Origin: an uncultured Phocaeicola sp.
GTDB taxonomy: Bacteria > Bacteroidota > Bacteroidia > Bacteroidales > Bacteroidaceae
Reading direction: 5' to 3'
DNA: 64,000 nt
Assembly: GCA_947581855.1 (NCBI GenBank)
Contig: CANPVZ010000002.1
Location: 213,025 to 277,024, forward strand
Part shown: in pieces, positions 49,921 through 58,428 of the stretch
How the letters are laid out: each line of letters starts with the position of its first letter
Position numbering within the stretch: position 1 is the first letter of the stretch
The notes under the pieces: model-generated
Seen by the model: only the letters and a program-made list of their open reading frames with translations
Database searches by the model: none
Told to the model about the DNA's origin: nothing
Made by a program: the position numbers and the translations under genes

Positions 49921-50022
49921 TTGTGCACAAACGCAACCCTCGAATGTGCACAAATGAGAAGGTCGTTTGTGCACAAATGGGAAGTGGATTTGTGCACAAT
50001 TGCACCTTGCGTTTGTGCACAA
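49921..50022. repeat. Five palindromes TTGTGCACAA at exact 23-bp spacing
   Basis: TTGTGCACAA (second copy ATGTGCACAA) begins at 49921, 49944, 49967, 49990 and 50013, each exactly 23 bp after the last. The 13-bp spacers differ from one another, so only the palindrome and the spacing are kept. This is not CRISPR: units are too short. It lies between the marC stop and hflX. Confidence 0.8.
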
Positions 50023-50114
50023 GAAATTGGCGTAAACATATTTCAATAAACGTTCTCGGCCGACGAGTTTTTCCACCAAGACCTTGCCCCTCTCAGAGAC
50101 GAAAAAGACATCCG

Positions 50115-50759
50115 TTAAAACAGACCGTTCTTTAAAATGTCTATCAATATAGGGCGCACACCGCCAACAAAACATTCTACGGCAATCACCATCAGAATGA
50201 GTCCCATCAGGCGCATCATCACATTGTTTCCTGTTTCGCCAAGCACTTTAACCAACCGGGTGGAAGCGCGAAGAATCAAATAAGTAATGAAATAAATTAA
50301 AGCAATTGTACCAATTAAAATGCCTTTCATATCCATAGAATGGGCATCCTGCATCAGCACAATGGCATTGGCAATAGCACCCGGACCACAGAGCATCGGG
50401 ATACCTAACGGTGTGATGGAGATATCATCCGCATACGTTTTGATTTCTTCATCCTTCAACTTCATAGGCGTGTAACGGGCTTGCAACATATCAAACCCTA
50501 TCTTGAAAATAATGACACCGCCGGCAATACGGAAACCATTGGTGGAAAGGCCGAAGAACTGGAAAAGAAACTCTCCGGCAAGAACAAACATCATTAAAGT
50601 CAGGAAAGAAACAATAGTTGCTCTGCGTACTACGGAACGGCGTTCTTTTTCAGTCATTCCCTGAGTCATGGTCAAAAACACAGGCATCGTACCCAACGGA
50701 TTTGTCAGCGTAAAGAAAGAAGTGAAACAAAGTAGAAAGAAAGGCAATAGTGTGTCCAT
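50115..50759 (-). CDS. MarC-family integral membrane protein
   Basis: A 214-residue inner-membrane protein with six likely membrane segments. Family features are FFTLTNPLGTMPVFLTMTQG at the N-terminus and ISITPLGIPMLCGPGAIANA in the middle. Function is not settled; MarC proteins are not general drug pumps despite the name. A TAnnTTTGC promoter lies just upstream. Confidence 0.92.
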   Translation of the reverse strand: MDTLLPFFLLCFTSFFTLTNPLGTMPVFLTMTQGMTEKERRSVVRRATIVSFLTLMMFVLAGEFLFQFFGLSTNGFRIAGGVIIFKIGFDMLQARYTPMKLKDEEIKTYADDISITPLGIPMLCGPGAIANAIVLMQDAHSMDMKGILIGTIALIYFITYLILRASTRLVKVLGETGNNVMMRLMGLILMVIAVECFVGGVRPILIDILKNGLF

Positions 50760-50781
50760 AGCTGTATATTTTTACATGCCG

Positions 50782-50789
50782 CAAATGTA
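50782..50789 (-). promoter_or_regulatory. -7 promoter element of marC
   Basis: The complement reads TACATTTGC, a full consensus match 22 bp before the ATG at 50759. Confidence 0.5.
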
Positions 50790-50807
50790 CAACTAATCCA
50801 CGAATTC

Positions 50808-51497
50808 CTATAAGAAAGTCGTCAACTCTTTCAAATCATCAATAGAATAGGTCGGAGTAAATGGGAAAGATGTCCGCCCGGATACATTATAAAACACCTG
50901 ATGCATGCCCACTCCCCGAGCTCCCACAATGTCTGCATCCCAACTGTCGCCTATCATAAGCGAATCCCTGAGTTCCGACTGGGTGGAAGACAAAGCGAAA
51001 TAAAACAATTCGGCATGTGGCTTATTGATGAGCAAATCTTCCGACAGGATAATCCGCCGGAAATAACCGTCGATACCTGCCGACTGCATTTTACGCGACT
51101 GCAATTCGCGAAAACCATTCGATAAAATATAAAGACGATAACGGGTCGACAAGTATTCCAACACTTCTTTGGCATGTGGCATCAGCTTTTCTTTAGTAGG
51201 AATTATACGGAAAAACAAGGCCGAATAGTCGGTTGCCAGTTGGGGATCATCCACTCCAACTTGCCGCAGGGGATAAATGAAACGCTCCTCGTTCAGTTGT
51301 TCCTTAGTTATTTTACCATCGCCATAATCCGCCCACAATTGTAGGTTTCGTTCACGATAGATAGAATAGAAATGTTCGAAGGAATTAAAATAGCGCTCGA
51401 AATGGAAAGCCTCATAGACTTCGCCAAACGCATCGCGAGCATTCTCGGAGAAAGCCCACAAGGTATCATCTAAATCGAAAAATAAATTCTTATACAC
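50808..51497 (-). CDS. YjjG-like HAD pyrimidine nucleotidase
   Basis: A 229-residue cytoplasmic HAD hydrolase. Motif I is FFDLDDTLW (Asp8, Asp10), motif II LYILSNGF, motif III with Lys in INKPHAELF, and motif IV MIGDSWDADIVGAR. The helical cap (about 15-95) and length fit the YjjG house-cleaning nucleotidase family, which removes noncanonical pyrimidine nucleotides. Confidence 0.88.
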   Translation of the reverse strand: MYKNLFFDLDDTLWAFSENARDAFGEVYEAFHFERYFNSFEHFYSIYRERNLQLWADYGDGKITKEQLNEERFIYPLRQVGVDDPQLATDYSALFFRIIPTKEKLMPHAKEVLEYLSTRYRLYILSNGFRELQSRKMQSAGIDGYFRRIILSEDLLINKPHAELFYFALSSTQSELRDSLMIGDSWDADIVGARGVGMHQVFYNVSGRTSFPFTPTYSIDDLKELTTFL

Positions 51498-51963
51498 TTT
51501 TTTATCAGTTGGAAGTTATTAACTAAAGTTTCGAGAGCAGCAATTCAAGGAGTAACAGAAGTTACCGAAAGTAAAAGAAGTAAGAGCAACAGTATATTAT
51601 GAATGGCTTACAAACTTATCCACTCCAGTTTTTATGCCGGTGGGATAAAGAAGCCGTTTTTCTAGAAAGAAGCTATCAAAGCTTTAACTCCTGGCAAAGT
51701 GAAACGAAATGATAACTCCAGAGACAAAATGATAATCCGTTACTCCCAACCAAGTGCCCTATAAAACTTGAACTATTAAATTATAAATCGAAAGTGGAGA
51801 CTGGTATGCATAAAAATTGAAACTCAGCAGATTTCTGTAGAACATTAAAAAGGGAAAATGGACAGAAACGAAGAGTGAGGAGTTGAACAAATAACCTCAT
51901 CTTTGGGATAGTAACGTTCAACTCTCCACTCTCCATTCATAAGCTCAGCAAATTCTCAATTTA
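51498..51963. other. Gene-free region with long inverted repeat
   Basis: No gene seen in about 470 bp. GAGTGAGGAGTTGAAC at 51873-51888 pairs with GTTCAACTCTCCACTC at 51916-51931 (16 bp, two mismatches), just beyond the stop of the leftward lipoprotein gene; it may be its transcript end or a small repeat remnant. Confidence 0.5.
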
Positions 51964-52821
51964 TCAAGGCTTTACTAAAATAACCAAATAACGGGAAACG
52001 CTCCAAAACTCATTCGGATTGGTAATCTTTAAAATATATTGTCCTTTCGCATCCTTTGCCAAGATATAGGAACCTTTCGGATGAGTAGTTAACAATTTGG
52101 CACTTTTCGAGAACAGCTTAATTTCTTTGTCAGTGCGAATATCAATCTGAGTGAAATAGTCTTTATTGAAATCGTTATTCTTCAGCACATCGCCATTCTG
52201 CAAAATCTTTTGTTCTTTCAACTCGGAGCGGGTACCGAACACAAACCAAGCCGTATTTAAAGCCTTATCCTGAGCAGCCATTGCTTTTGCCTTCGCTTCG
52301 TTCTCTGCTGAAAGATTTTGCACGTCGGTACTTAATCCGGCCACCGCATCATCTAACTCTGCAAGGCGGATATTCTTAGCCGCCAACTCCTCCTGAAGAG
52401 CTATAATCTGTTGTCCCTTCTGTTCAAGTTCAGCCTGCAAGCCTGCAATAGCTTTCTTCAGCTGAGCCGAATTATAAGAGCTGTTCTTTAATTGTTTTTG
52501 CAGTTTTTCAATTTGCGCCTTATTGTCGGCCATTGTTTGAGTGATAAAATGCAAGTCATCTTTAATTTTCTGAGATTGCGAAGCACCTTCCGAAGAGTGA
52601 CTCTGAAGGTCTACCCGACTTTGTGCTTCATTAATCTGGCGAAAACCTTCCTGAATATCATTAAACGTTCCCATAATCTGGTCTAACTCGGCATTGCGTT
52701 CCGAAAGAGCCAGTAATAATGAATCATTTTCTGCTTTTAATTGGCTTTTACCACCGCCAAAATTATCGCATGATGCAAACAATGCTGCAACACACAATGA
52801 TAATAATACTAACTTTTTCAT
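51964..52821 (-). CDS. Coiled-coil lipoprotein of unknown function
   Basis: A 285-residue lipoprotein with lipobox ASC at Cys18. Residues about 25-180 form a long heptad coiled coil rich in Lys, Gln and Glu (for example QIEKLQKQLKN and LQAELEQKGQQIIALQEELA). The C-terminal 100 residues look globular beta (WFVFGTRSELKEQKIL and ILAKDAKGQYILKI). I cannot name the family; envelope anchoring or scaffold work is possible. It lies 27 bp downstream of rsmI and is likely co-transcribed. Confidence 0.85.
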   Translation of the reverse strand: MKKLVLLSLCVAALFASCDNFGGGKSQLKAENDSLLLALSERNAELDQIMGTFNDIQEGFRQINEAQSRVDLQSHSSEGASQSQKIKDDLHFITQTMADNKAQIEKLQKQLKNSSYNSAQLKKAIAGLQAELEQKGQQIIALQEELAAKNIRLAELDDAVAGLSTDVQNLSAENEAKAKAMAAQDKALNTAWFVFGTRSELKEQKILQNGDVLKNNDFNKDYFTQIDIRTDKEIKLFSKSAKLLTTHPKGSYILAKDAKGQYILKITNPNEFWSVSRYLVILVKP

Positions 52822-52848
52822 ACGATTTACGTTTTTAAGTGAAGTTAT

Positions 52849-53532
52849 TTAATTTTCTTTTTCATCTTTACCAGCCAACACAATGACTATTTCGCCCCGT
52901 GGCTCGGTTTTCGTAAAATGTTCCACGACTTCTGTCAAAGTACCGCGTACACTCTCTTCATGTACTTTTGATATTTCCCGGCATACAGACACTTGACGTT
53001 CCGCCCCGAAATATTCCATAAATTGCGTAAGAGTTTTAAGCAAACGATATGGCGACTCATAAAAAATCATGGTACGCATTTCATTTTGCAGTTGTGTCAA
53101 ACGGGTAACCCGTCCTTTCTTTTGAGGCAGGAAGCCCTCGAAACAAAAACGTTCGTCCGGCAAACCGGAAGAGACCAATGCCGGAACAAAAGCAGTGGCA
53201 CCCGGCAAACATTGAACTTCAACACCATTCCGAATGCACTCGCGAACAATCAAAAAACCCGGATCGGAAATACCCGGCGTGCCGGCATCGGAAATCAATG
53301 CTACCGTTTCACCGGCTTTCATTCGTTTAACTACATTTTCAACAGTCTGGTGTTCATTGAACTTATGATGAGATTGCATGGCATTTTTTATTTCAAAATG
53401 CTTCAATAAGATGCCTGAAGTCCGAGTATCTTCCGCCAAAATCAGATCCGCTTCTTTCAATATACGGATAGCCCGGAACGTCATATCCTCAAGATTTCCC
53501 ACCGGAGTCGGCACTACATAGAGCTTTCCCAT
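52849..53532 (-). CDS. rsmI: 16S rRNA (cytidine1402-2'-O)-methyltransferase
   Basis: A 227-residue SAM-dependent enzyme that 2'-O-methylates C1402 of 16S rRNA. Signature segments are LYVVPTPVGNLEDMTFRAI at the start, LAEDTRTSG, ALISDAGTPGISDPG and PGATAFVPALVSSGLP, all standard for RsmI. Length is slightly below the usual 270-290, as in other Bacteroidetes forms without the C-terminal extension. A TAnnTTTG promoter lies 27 bp upstream. Confidence 0.95.
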   Translation of the reverse strand: MGKLYVVPTPVGNLEDMTFRAIRILKEADLILAEDTRTSGILLKHFEIKNAMQSHHKFNEHQTVENVVKRMKAGETVALISDAGTPGISDPGFLIVRECIRNGVEVQCLPGATAFVPALVSSGLPDERFCFEGFLPQKKGRVTRLTQLQNEMRTMIFYESPYRLLKTLTQFMEYFGAERQVSVCREISKVHEESVRGTLTEVVEHFTKTEPRGEIVIVLAGKDEKEN

Positions 53533-53558
53533 AACTTGTTCCCCATTTTAGTTTGCGA

Positions 53559-53566
53559 CAAATGTA
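53559..53566 (-). promoter_or_regulatory. -7 promoter element of rsmI
   Basis: The complement reads TACATTTG, giving a start about 20 nt before the ATG at 53532. Confidence 0.55.
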
Positions 53567-54078
53567 AAATAAAAACAAGTTTGTTGACTTAAAACCTCTT
53601 ATAATTTAACAGTTCTTGTACATTATTCAAGTTTATCCGTTCTTGATGTAATCGAAAAAAAGCCCTTACAACTTTAATATCCATCAAAGAAAAAGAAAAT
53701 CATCCCCATTAGGATATGTAAAAGGATATCTTTTCGGAAAGTAGAGAATCTAATTTGAAGTAGAAATAGAGAATGTGGCTAAACTATAATCTTACAGTCT
53801 GAATCATTTTTAGTCCTTTAATTGCCAATAAGAAGACTCTCAAAAATCACTTTCCCTGAAATCATCTATGGATAATATTCTTTAATGTATTCCCTTCCAA
53901 CTCCGGTTAAGTATAGCTTTAACACCCCACTTCGGGATAAAAATAAGTTTTAAATAGTCATTCTCAAGTTTTAAATGACCATTCTTAAAAAAACTTCTTT
54001 TTAATGAGAATCAACGGCAGACTGTTTATACGAATAAAGAAAAGAATATTCCTCTAAACAAAATCAAAGAAATCGTGA

Positions 54079-54107
54079 TTGACTTATAGAATGAAATAGT
54101 ATTTTTG
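54079..54107 (+). promoter_or_regulatory. Promoter of tdk
   Basis: TTG at 54079-54081 and TATTTTTGC at 54100-54108 are separated by 18 bp, a good Bacteroidetes -33/-7 pair. Confidence 0.6.
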
Positions 54108-54154
54108 CAACAACGAATAATGAACCTGTATACATTCAAAAGAAACATTCACTC

Positions 54155-54754
54155 ATGATTAATTTCTCAGAAGACAATCTATTAGAAACACATCGGAGAG
54201 GGCGTATAGAAGTTATCTGCGGCTCTATGTTCTCTGGAAAAACGGAAGAACTGATTCGTCGTTTAAAACGCGCCAACTTTGCACATCAACGTGTTGAAAT
54301 ATATAAACCGGCCATAGACTCCCGCTATTCTGAAGAAGAAGTTGTGTCTCACGACAGCAATTCCATATCCTCCACTCCCGTAGATTCCTCGGCAAGTATC
54401 CTTCTTTTCACATCCGAAGTAGATGTTGTAGGCATTGACGAAGCGCAATTTTTCGATGAAGGGTTGGTAAATGTATGCAATGAATTAGCCAACAGGGGAA
54501 TCCGTGTGATCATAGCAGGGCTGGATATGGATTTTAAAGGAATTCCGTTCGGGCCGATGCCTGCCCTCTGTGCCATTGCCGATGAAGTGACCAAAGTGCA
54601 TGCCATCTGTGTAAAATGCGGACAGTTAGCTTATCTTTCTCACCGTACGGTAAAAAGCGACAAACGGGTATTGTTAGGCGAAAAGATGGAATACGAACCA
54701 CTTTGTCGTAATTGTTACCAACGCGCCATACAAGAAGAAGAACAAGAAAAATAA
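54155..54754 (+). CDS. tdk: Thymidine kinase
   Basis: A 199-residue type II thymidine kinase of the pyrimidine salvage route. P-loop GSMFSGKT at 23-30, the Walker-B-like [28 protein letters not shown] in the lasso region, and two Cys pairs (CVKCG and CRNC) that bind the structural zinc. Full length. The AI-2E family permease gene begins 7 bp after its stop. Confidence 0.97.
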   Translation: MINFSEDNLLETHRRGRIEVICGSMFSGKTEELIRRLKRANFAHQRVEIYKPAIDSRYSEEEVVSHDSNSISSTPVDSSASILLFTSEVDVVGIDEAQFFDEGLVNVCNELANRGIRVIIAGLDMDFKGIPFGPMPALCAIADEVTKVHAICVKCGQLAYLSHRTVKSDKRVLLGEKMEYEPLCRNCYQRAIQEEEQEK

Positions 54755-54761
54755 AACGAAT

Positions 54762-55886
54762 ATGTTTGAAAAGAAAATTACCTTCGACAGTTTCATACGC
54801 GGTATTATAATACTGGTACTCATTATCGGCGGATTATATCTGCTCCATGTCCTGAGCGGTGTACTGTTACCATTCTTTATTGCATGGGTTATCGCTTACC
54901 TCATGTATCCGTTGGTTTGTTTCTTTCAATACAAGCTCCGGTTTAAAAGCCGTATTTTGTCTATATTATGTTCTTTACTGGTAGTCGGAAGTATTGCCTT
55001 GTCGGCTTTTATGTTGTTGATTCCACCTATGATTGAAGAGTTTGGGAAACTAAAAGATCTGCTCGTTCTCTATTTTATCAATGGAAGTCCACAATCTACT
55101 TCTATCCCCCAAGCTGTAGACCATTTCATCAGGGAATATATTGATATGCGGTGGATTTATCAGAATATTTTTTCTGAGGAGAACGTTGTCAACACTGTAA
55201 AAGAAGCAGTTCCTCAACTATGGAATATCCTTTCCGGTTCTCTGAATTTGGTATTCAATATCTTAGCATCATTCATCATACTGCTGTATCTAGTATTTAT
55301 CCTTTTGGATTATGAACAGATAGCACAGGGATGGATTCGTATGCTACCGTCGGGTTCCCGCGGTACAGCTCAAAGAATCGCAACGGATGTAAAAGAAGGA
55401 ATGAACAAATATTTTCGCGGGCAAGCCTTGATAGCCTTTCTGGTAGGAATATTGTTCAGTATAGGATTTCTTATCATAGACTTCCCGTTAGCCATCGGTT
55501 TCGGGCTGTTTATAGGACTGTTAAATATGGTACCCTATCTGCAACTCATAGCATTTATCCCCACCATCCTGCTAGCATTACTAAAAGCGGCAGATACGGG
55601 AGAAAATTTCTGGTGGATTTTATTCGGTGCATTAGTAGTATTTGCTATTGTCCAAATTATCCAGGATGCATTTCTCACTCCTAAAATAATGGGAAAAGTA
55701 ACCGGCCTCAACCCAGCCATCATTTTGCTGTCCCTGTCCATATGGGGAAGCCTTTTAGGAATCCTGGGAATGATTATTGCCTTACCGTTAACCACTCTGC
55801 TTCTCTCCTATTATCATAGATATATTACCGATCCGGAGAAAAAGATATTAGAAGAAGAATGGAAAGCTACAGAGCAAAAAACTTAG
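54762..55886 (+). CDS. AI-2E family transporter (YdiK/PerM-like)
   Basis: A 374-residue inner-membrane protein with about seven or eight membrane segments and the family's late motif, here from GFGLFIGLLNMVPYLQLIAF through the DAFLTPKIMGKVTGLNP loop. The family is named for autoinducer-2 export but most members have other or unknown substrates, including Na+ or H+ exchange. Co-transcribed with tdk. Confidence 0.9.
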   Translation: MFEKKITFDSFIRGIIILVLIIGGLYLLHVLSGVLLPFFIAWVIAYLMYPLVCFFQYKLRFKSRILSILCSLLVVGSIALSAFMLLIPPMIEEFGKLKDLLVLYFINGSPQSTSIPQAVDHFIREYIDMRWIYQNIFSEENVVNTVKEAVPQLWNILSGSLNLVFNILASFIILLYLVFILLDYEQIAQGWIRMLPSGSRGTAQRIATDVKEGMNKYFRGQALIAFLVGILFSIGFLIIDFPLAIGFGLFIGLLNMVPYLQLIAFIPTILLALLKAADTGENFWWILFGALVVFAIVQIIQDAFLTPKIMGKVTGLNPAIILLSLSIWGSLLGILGMIIALPLTTLLLSYYHRYITDPEKKILEEEWKATEQKT

Positions 55887-55945
55887 GAGATTAAAGGTTG
55901 CAAGCACTTATTACTGTAACTTTTTAGAAAAACCCTAAGAAAATA

Positions 55946-55976
55946 TTTGGAGATAAGAAAAAAGTCCGTATCTTTG
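55946..55976 (+). promoter_or_regulatory. Promoter of the tRNA-Lys pair
   Basis: TTTG at 55946-55949, a 19-bp spacer and TATCTTTGC at 55969-55977 form a textbook Bacteroidetes promoter about 26 bp before the first tRNA. Confidence 0.7.
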
Positions 55977-56001
55977 CACCCGCTTAACAGCAAAAAGGAT
56001 T

Positions 56002-56074
56002 GATTCGCTAGCTCAGCAGGTAGAGCACAACACTTTTAATGTTGGGGTCTTGGGTTCGAGCCCCAAGCGGATCA
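56002..56074 (+). tRNA. tRNA-Lys (anticodon TTT)
   Basis: A 73-nt cloverleaf: acceptor GATTCGC/GCGGATC (one G-U), D stem GCTC/GAGC, anticodon stem CAACA/TGTTG with loop CTTTTAA, T stem TTGGG/CCCAA with loop TTCGAGC, discriminator A. CCA is not encoded. Confidence 0.96.
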
Positions 56075-56129
56075 CTCAGAAACAAAGCAGTTCACACTGC
56101 AACGTTGCTTCACAGCAACATTAAGGTTC

Positions 56130-56202
56130 GATTCGCTAGCTCAGCAGGTAGAGCACAACACTTTTAATGTTGGGGTCTTGGGTTCGAGCCCCAAGCGGAT
56201 CA
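56130..56202 (+). tRNA. tRNA-Lys (anticodon TTT), second identical copy
   Basis: The same 73 bases as the copy at 56002-56074 are repeated after a 55-nt spacer containing a small GTTGCT/AGCAAC hairpin. A terminator begins 4 bp downstream, and the integrative element starts just beyond. Confidence 0.96.
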
Positions 56203-56205
56203 CAG

Positions 56206-56232
56206 AAGGGTCACAATTTTGTGGCCCTTTTT
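56206..56232 (+). terminator. Terminator after the tRNA-Lys pair
   Basis: AAGGGTCACA pairs with TGTGGCCCTT (one wobble) and is followed by a TTTT run and CG. It ends the tRNA transcript and may mark the chromosome-element border. Confidence 0.75.
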
Positions 56233-56295
56233 TCGTGCTCGTAAGTGACTGATGTGCAAGTGTTAGCAATTTTATAAAATCTTGATTTAGAAAGA

Positions 56296-56639
56296 TTTAG
56301 CACAAATCGCATTTCCTGCCGATAGCCAAAGTTAGCATTTGTTAGTTCGGAATTAGCACAGTATCTTTGGTACAAATTTCGTGGATGTACCACAAAAAAG
56401 TACCACAAATGTACCAGCATTTCCATCAAATATCAGCCGAAGTCTTCTCCCACGGTCTTGCCATAGCGACCGGAGCCTGTTCAGAGTGCCAACTCTCTGA
56501 TATTTGCTATTTTGTGCTAAATGTTTCCAAAAGATTCGGGGCGTGCAACAGCCCCGTTGCCAGATGCGTTGGAATGGTATGTGGTACACGTGTGGTACAT
56601 TTCCCGGAATTTGTGGTACACGCTTTTTCGTGTACCACA
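56296..56639. promoter_or_regulatory. Attachment-like region with repeated recombinase-type sites
   Basis: The 9-mer TGTGGTACA occurs at 56580-56588, 56591-56599 and 56612-56620, and inverted as TGTACCACA at 56386-56394 and 56631-56639, with near copies at 56399-56407 and 56409-56417. An 11-bp pair TTTAGCACAAA (56296-56306) and TTTGTGCTAAA (56511-56521) is also inverted. The copies at 56612-56622 and 56629-56639 can form a hairpin. The position between tRNA-Lys and integrase fits integrase arm-type or excisionase sites. Confidence 0.6.
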
Positions 56640-56681
56640 TCACGAGAAATTTTAATGTATCATTCTTAAAATCTTTTACTT

Positions 56682-57806
56682 ATGGCAGGAATACCACAGA
56701 TTAAGATTGTTTTCGACCGCCGCAAGAAGGCATCGGCCGTCAACCCCGGCACCGTTGAGATCGAGGTGTCGTACAACCGTGAGCGCGTCCGTCTCTCCAC
56801 CGGCGTGGCTGTCCTCAAACAGCAGTGGAGCGGCAAGGAGGTAGTCAACCACCCTCAGGCCGACCACCTGAATGAACAGATACGCCGTGTCTATGACGGT
56901 ATCCATGAGAAGATGTCGTCCATAGCCTCGACAAAGGGCGAATACGACCTGTCGCTTCTCAAAAAGGTCAAGAAAACGAAGTTGCAGGGTTCGTCTGCAA
57001 GTTTCCTCGACTGGCTGGAGGAACGTATCGACATGCGCCCTGTCACGGAGTCAACACGCAAGCAGCACAAGGTCATGCTCAACTGCCTGCGCGACTTCGG
57101 ACTGATACGCTTCTTCAGCGACCTCACCCCCAAGAACATCAGGTTATGGGACGATTTCATACGCAAGCGTGTGACAGCCCAGGCATCGGTTCATGGCTAT
57201 CACAAACGCCTCAAGCCCTATATCGTGGAGGCGATACAGTTTGAGAAGCTGGAATCCAACCCCTACGACGGCATGAGGATTTCCCGAGGAAAGTCGGAGG
57301 GTATAAAATTCCTTACTGAAGAGGAACGTGACCGTGTGGAAGCCCTCGAACTCTACGGCATGACGGAGAAAGTGCGCGATATGTTCATCTTCTCATGCTA
57401 CACGGGGCTGGCATACTCCGACCTCGTGAAGATCAAGAAGTCGGATGTGTTCAGGCAGGGCGAGGACTACTGCATACGGGACAAGCGTATGAAAACCGGT
57501 ATGCCCTATACGATTGTGCTGTTGCCTAAGGCGATAGCCATACTGAAAAAGTATAATTACGACCTCAATCTGATGAGCAACCAAAAATGTAACGACCAGC
57601 TGAAGATAATCGCCAACCTTGCCAAGCTGCACATCAACCTGACAATGCACGTCGGCCGCCACACGTTTGCGACGTGGGCGTTGACAAAGGGCGTGGGTAT
57701 CGAGACTGTGAGCAAGATGCTCGCCCATTCCAACGTGACAATGACCGAGAAATACGCCCAGGTGCTTCAGACGAGCGTCATACAAGGCTTCGGTAAACTC
57801 AAATAA
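56682..57806 (+). CDS. Tyrosine recombinase (integrase)
   Basis: A 374-residue site-specific recombinase that would integrate and excise the element. An N-terminal arm-binding region (about 1-90), a SAM-like core-binding domain (about 105-195) and the catalytic domain (about 205-374) are clear. Active-site residues seen are Lys271 region, His323-x-x-Arg326 (HVGRHTFAT), His349 (LAHS) and nucleophile Tyr358 (EKYAQV). The first catalytic Arg is replaced: the TGLR box reads TGLAYSD (Ala244), a change known in many Bacteroidetes integrases, including IntDOT. It lies next to a tRNA-Lys target and a site-rich region. Confidence 0.92.
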   Translation: MAGIPQIKIVFDRRKKASAVNPGTVEIEVSYNRERVRLSTGVAVLKQQWSGKEVVNHPQADHLNEQIRRVYDGIHEKMSSIASTKGEYDLSLLKKVKKTKLQGSSASFLDWLEERIDMRPVTESTRKQHKVMLNCLRDFGLIRFFSDLTPKNIRLWDDFIRKRVTAQASVHGYHKRLKPYIVEAIQFEKLESNPYDGMRISRGKSEGIKFLTEEERDRVEALELYGMTEKVRDMFIFSCYTGLAYSDLVKIKKSDVFRQGEDYCIRDKRMKTGMPYTIVLLPKAIAILKKYNYDLNLMSNQKCNDQLKIIANLAKLHINLTMHVGRHTFATWALTKGVGIETVSKMLAHSNVTMTEKYAQVLQTSVIQGFGKLK

Positions 57807-57827
57807 CATATACCGCAATATCAGAAC

Positions 57828-57857
57828 AGCCGTCACTTCTTCCGGGAGGTGGCGGCT
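57828..57857 (+). terminator. Terminator of the integrase gene
   Basis: AGCCGTCACTT (57828-57838) pairs with AGGTGGCGGCT (57847-57857), with two G-U pairs, and is followed by TTCTCTTTTG. It overlaps the 3' end of the convergent repressor gene. Confidence 0.5.
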
Positions 57858-58297
57858 TTCTCTTTTGCCGACAGTTCAGAGCGTAGCCGCTCAATCTCCT
57901 TTGCCTGTTCATCAATCCGTTTTTCCAGACGTTCAAGCCGGTTATTCATCGGCCCCATGAAGGCTGTCATGTTCTTTATTATCTCCGCCATGTCAGCAAG
58001 GATATACGAAAATCGGTCAAACTGCGGAGGCTCAGGATCCGACTCCTGCTGCCGTGCAGCTGTCTCCTGTATCATACTTCCATTGCCGCTCCATATCCAT
58101 TCAAAACTCAGGGGCGGATATATGCTGCAAAGGCTCTTGACAAAGCGTTCCGATACGTTGGATTTGCCGGTTATCACCTGCGACACGACGCTGGGATTGT
58201 AGCCCATCTTTTCCGCAATGGCACGGTTGGAGTTGAACAGCCTGTTGTCTTTCAGCCATTCCATCGCCTGTCTCACTCTTTCTCTTATGCTGTCCAT
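57833..58297 (-). CDS. HTH (XRE-type) repressor with coiled-coil tail
   Basis: A 154-residue DNA-binding protein. The start at 58297 (MDSIRERVRQAME) is preferred over a longer frame; the upstream residues are unlike coding sequence. An XRE helix-turn-helix spans about 18-60 (NRAIAEKMGYNPSVVSQVITG), and a C-terminal coiled coil (about 115-150, with RLEKRIDEQAKEIERLRSEL) would dimerise it. It lacks a LexA/CI-type peptidase domain, so induction would not be by RecA cleavage. It is divergent from the next genes across a dyad-rich control region, like phage immunity repressors. Confidence 0.82.
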   Translation of the reverse strand: MDSIRERVRQAMEWLKDNRLFNSNRAIAEKMGYNPSVVSQVITGKSNVSERFVKSLCSIYPPLSFEWIWSGNGSMIQETAARQQESDPEPPQFDRFSYILADMAEIIKNMTAFMGPMNNRLERLEKRIDEQAKEIERLRSELSAKEKAATSRKK

Positions 58298-58328
58298 AAA
58301 CTTGCGTTTATATTTTCTAATAAATTTG

Positions 58329-58406
58329 ATTAGGTATTTCCAATAATAACACTTCAAACAATCATTTAGCACGATTAGTTTGTTAGTGTTATTGCAACTA
58401 CCTAAT
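58329..58406. promoter_or_regulatory. Dyad operator between repressor and early genes
   Basis: ATTAGGTA at 58329-58336 and AATAACACT at 58345-58353 recur inverted as AGTGTTATT at 58385-58393 and TACCTAAT at 58399-58406, giving a wide imperfect palindrome. It lies downstream of the inferred repressor start site, so it could mediate autorepression and control of the rightward genes. Confidence 0.55.
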
Positions 58407-58428
58407 TTAGATTAATTATTTCTAATTG

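Larger units (their letters stand above)
49257..50114. other. Repeat-rich gap between hflX and marC
   Basis: About 860 bp with no supported gene; open frames across it are made by the repeats. It contains an AT-rich 20-bp array (49342-49460), a short ACCATATTTT doublet near 49474, and a 23-bp-period palindrome array (49921-50022). Confidence 0.6.
53533..54154. other. Divergent gap between rsmI and tdk
   Basis: About 620 bp with no supported gene. It holds the rsmI promoter (53559-53566) and the tdk promoter (54079-54107). The middle is AT-rich, with no RNA gene or repeat that I recognise. Confidence 0.5.

Noticed and set aside
49921..50022. CRISPR array
   Set aside because: Repeats are 10 bp and spacers 13 bp, and no cas genes lie nearby; both are far too short for CRISPR.
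49833..50175. Open frames on both strands across the TTGTGCACAA array, with repeated Cys and His residues
   Set aside because: The apparent motifs (CAQ, VHK) come from the repeated palindrome read in different frames; there is no ribosome site or family match.
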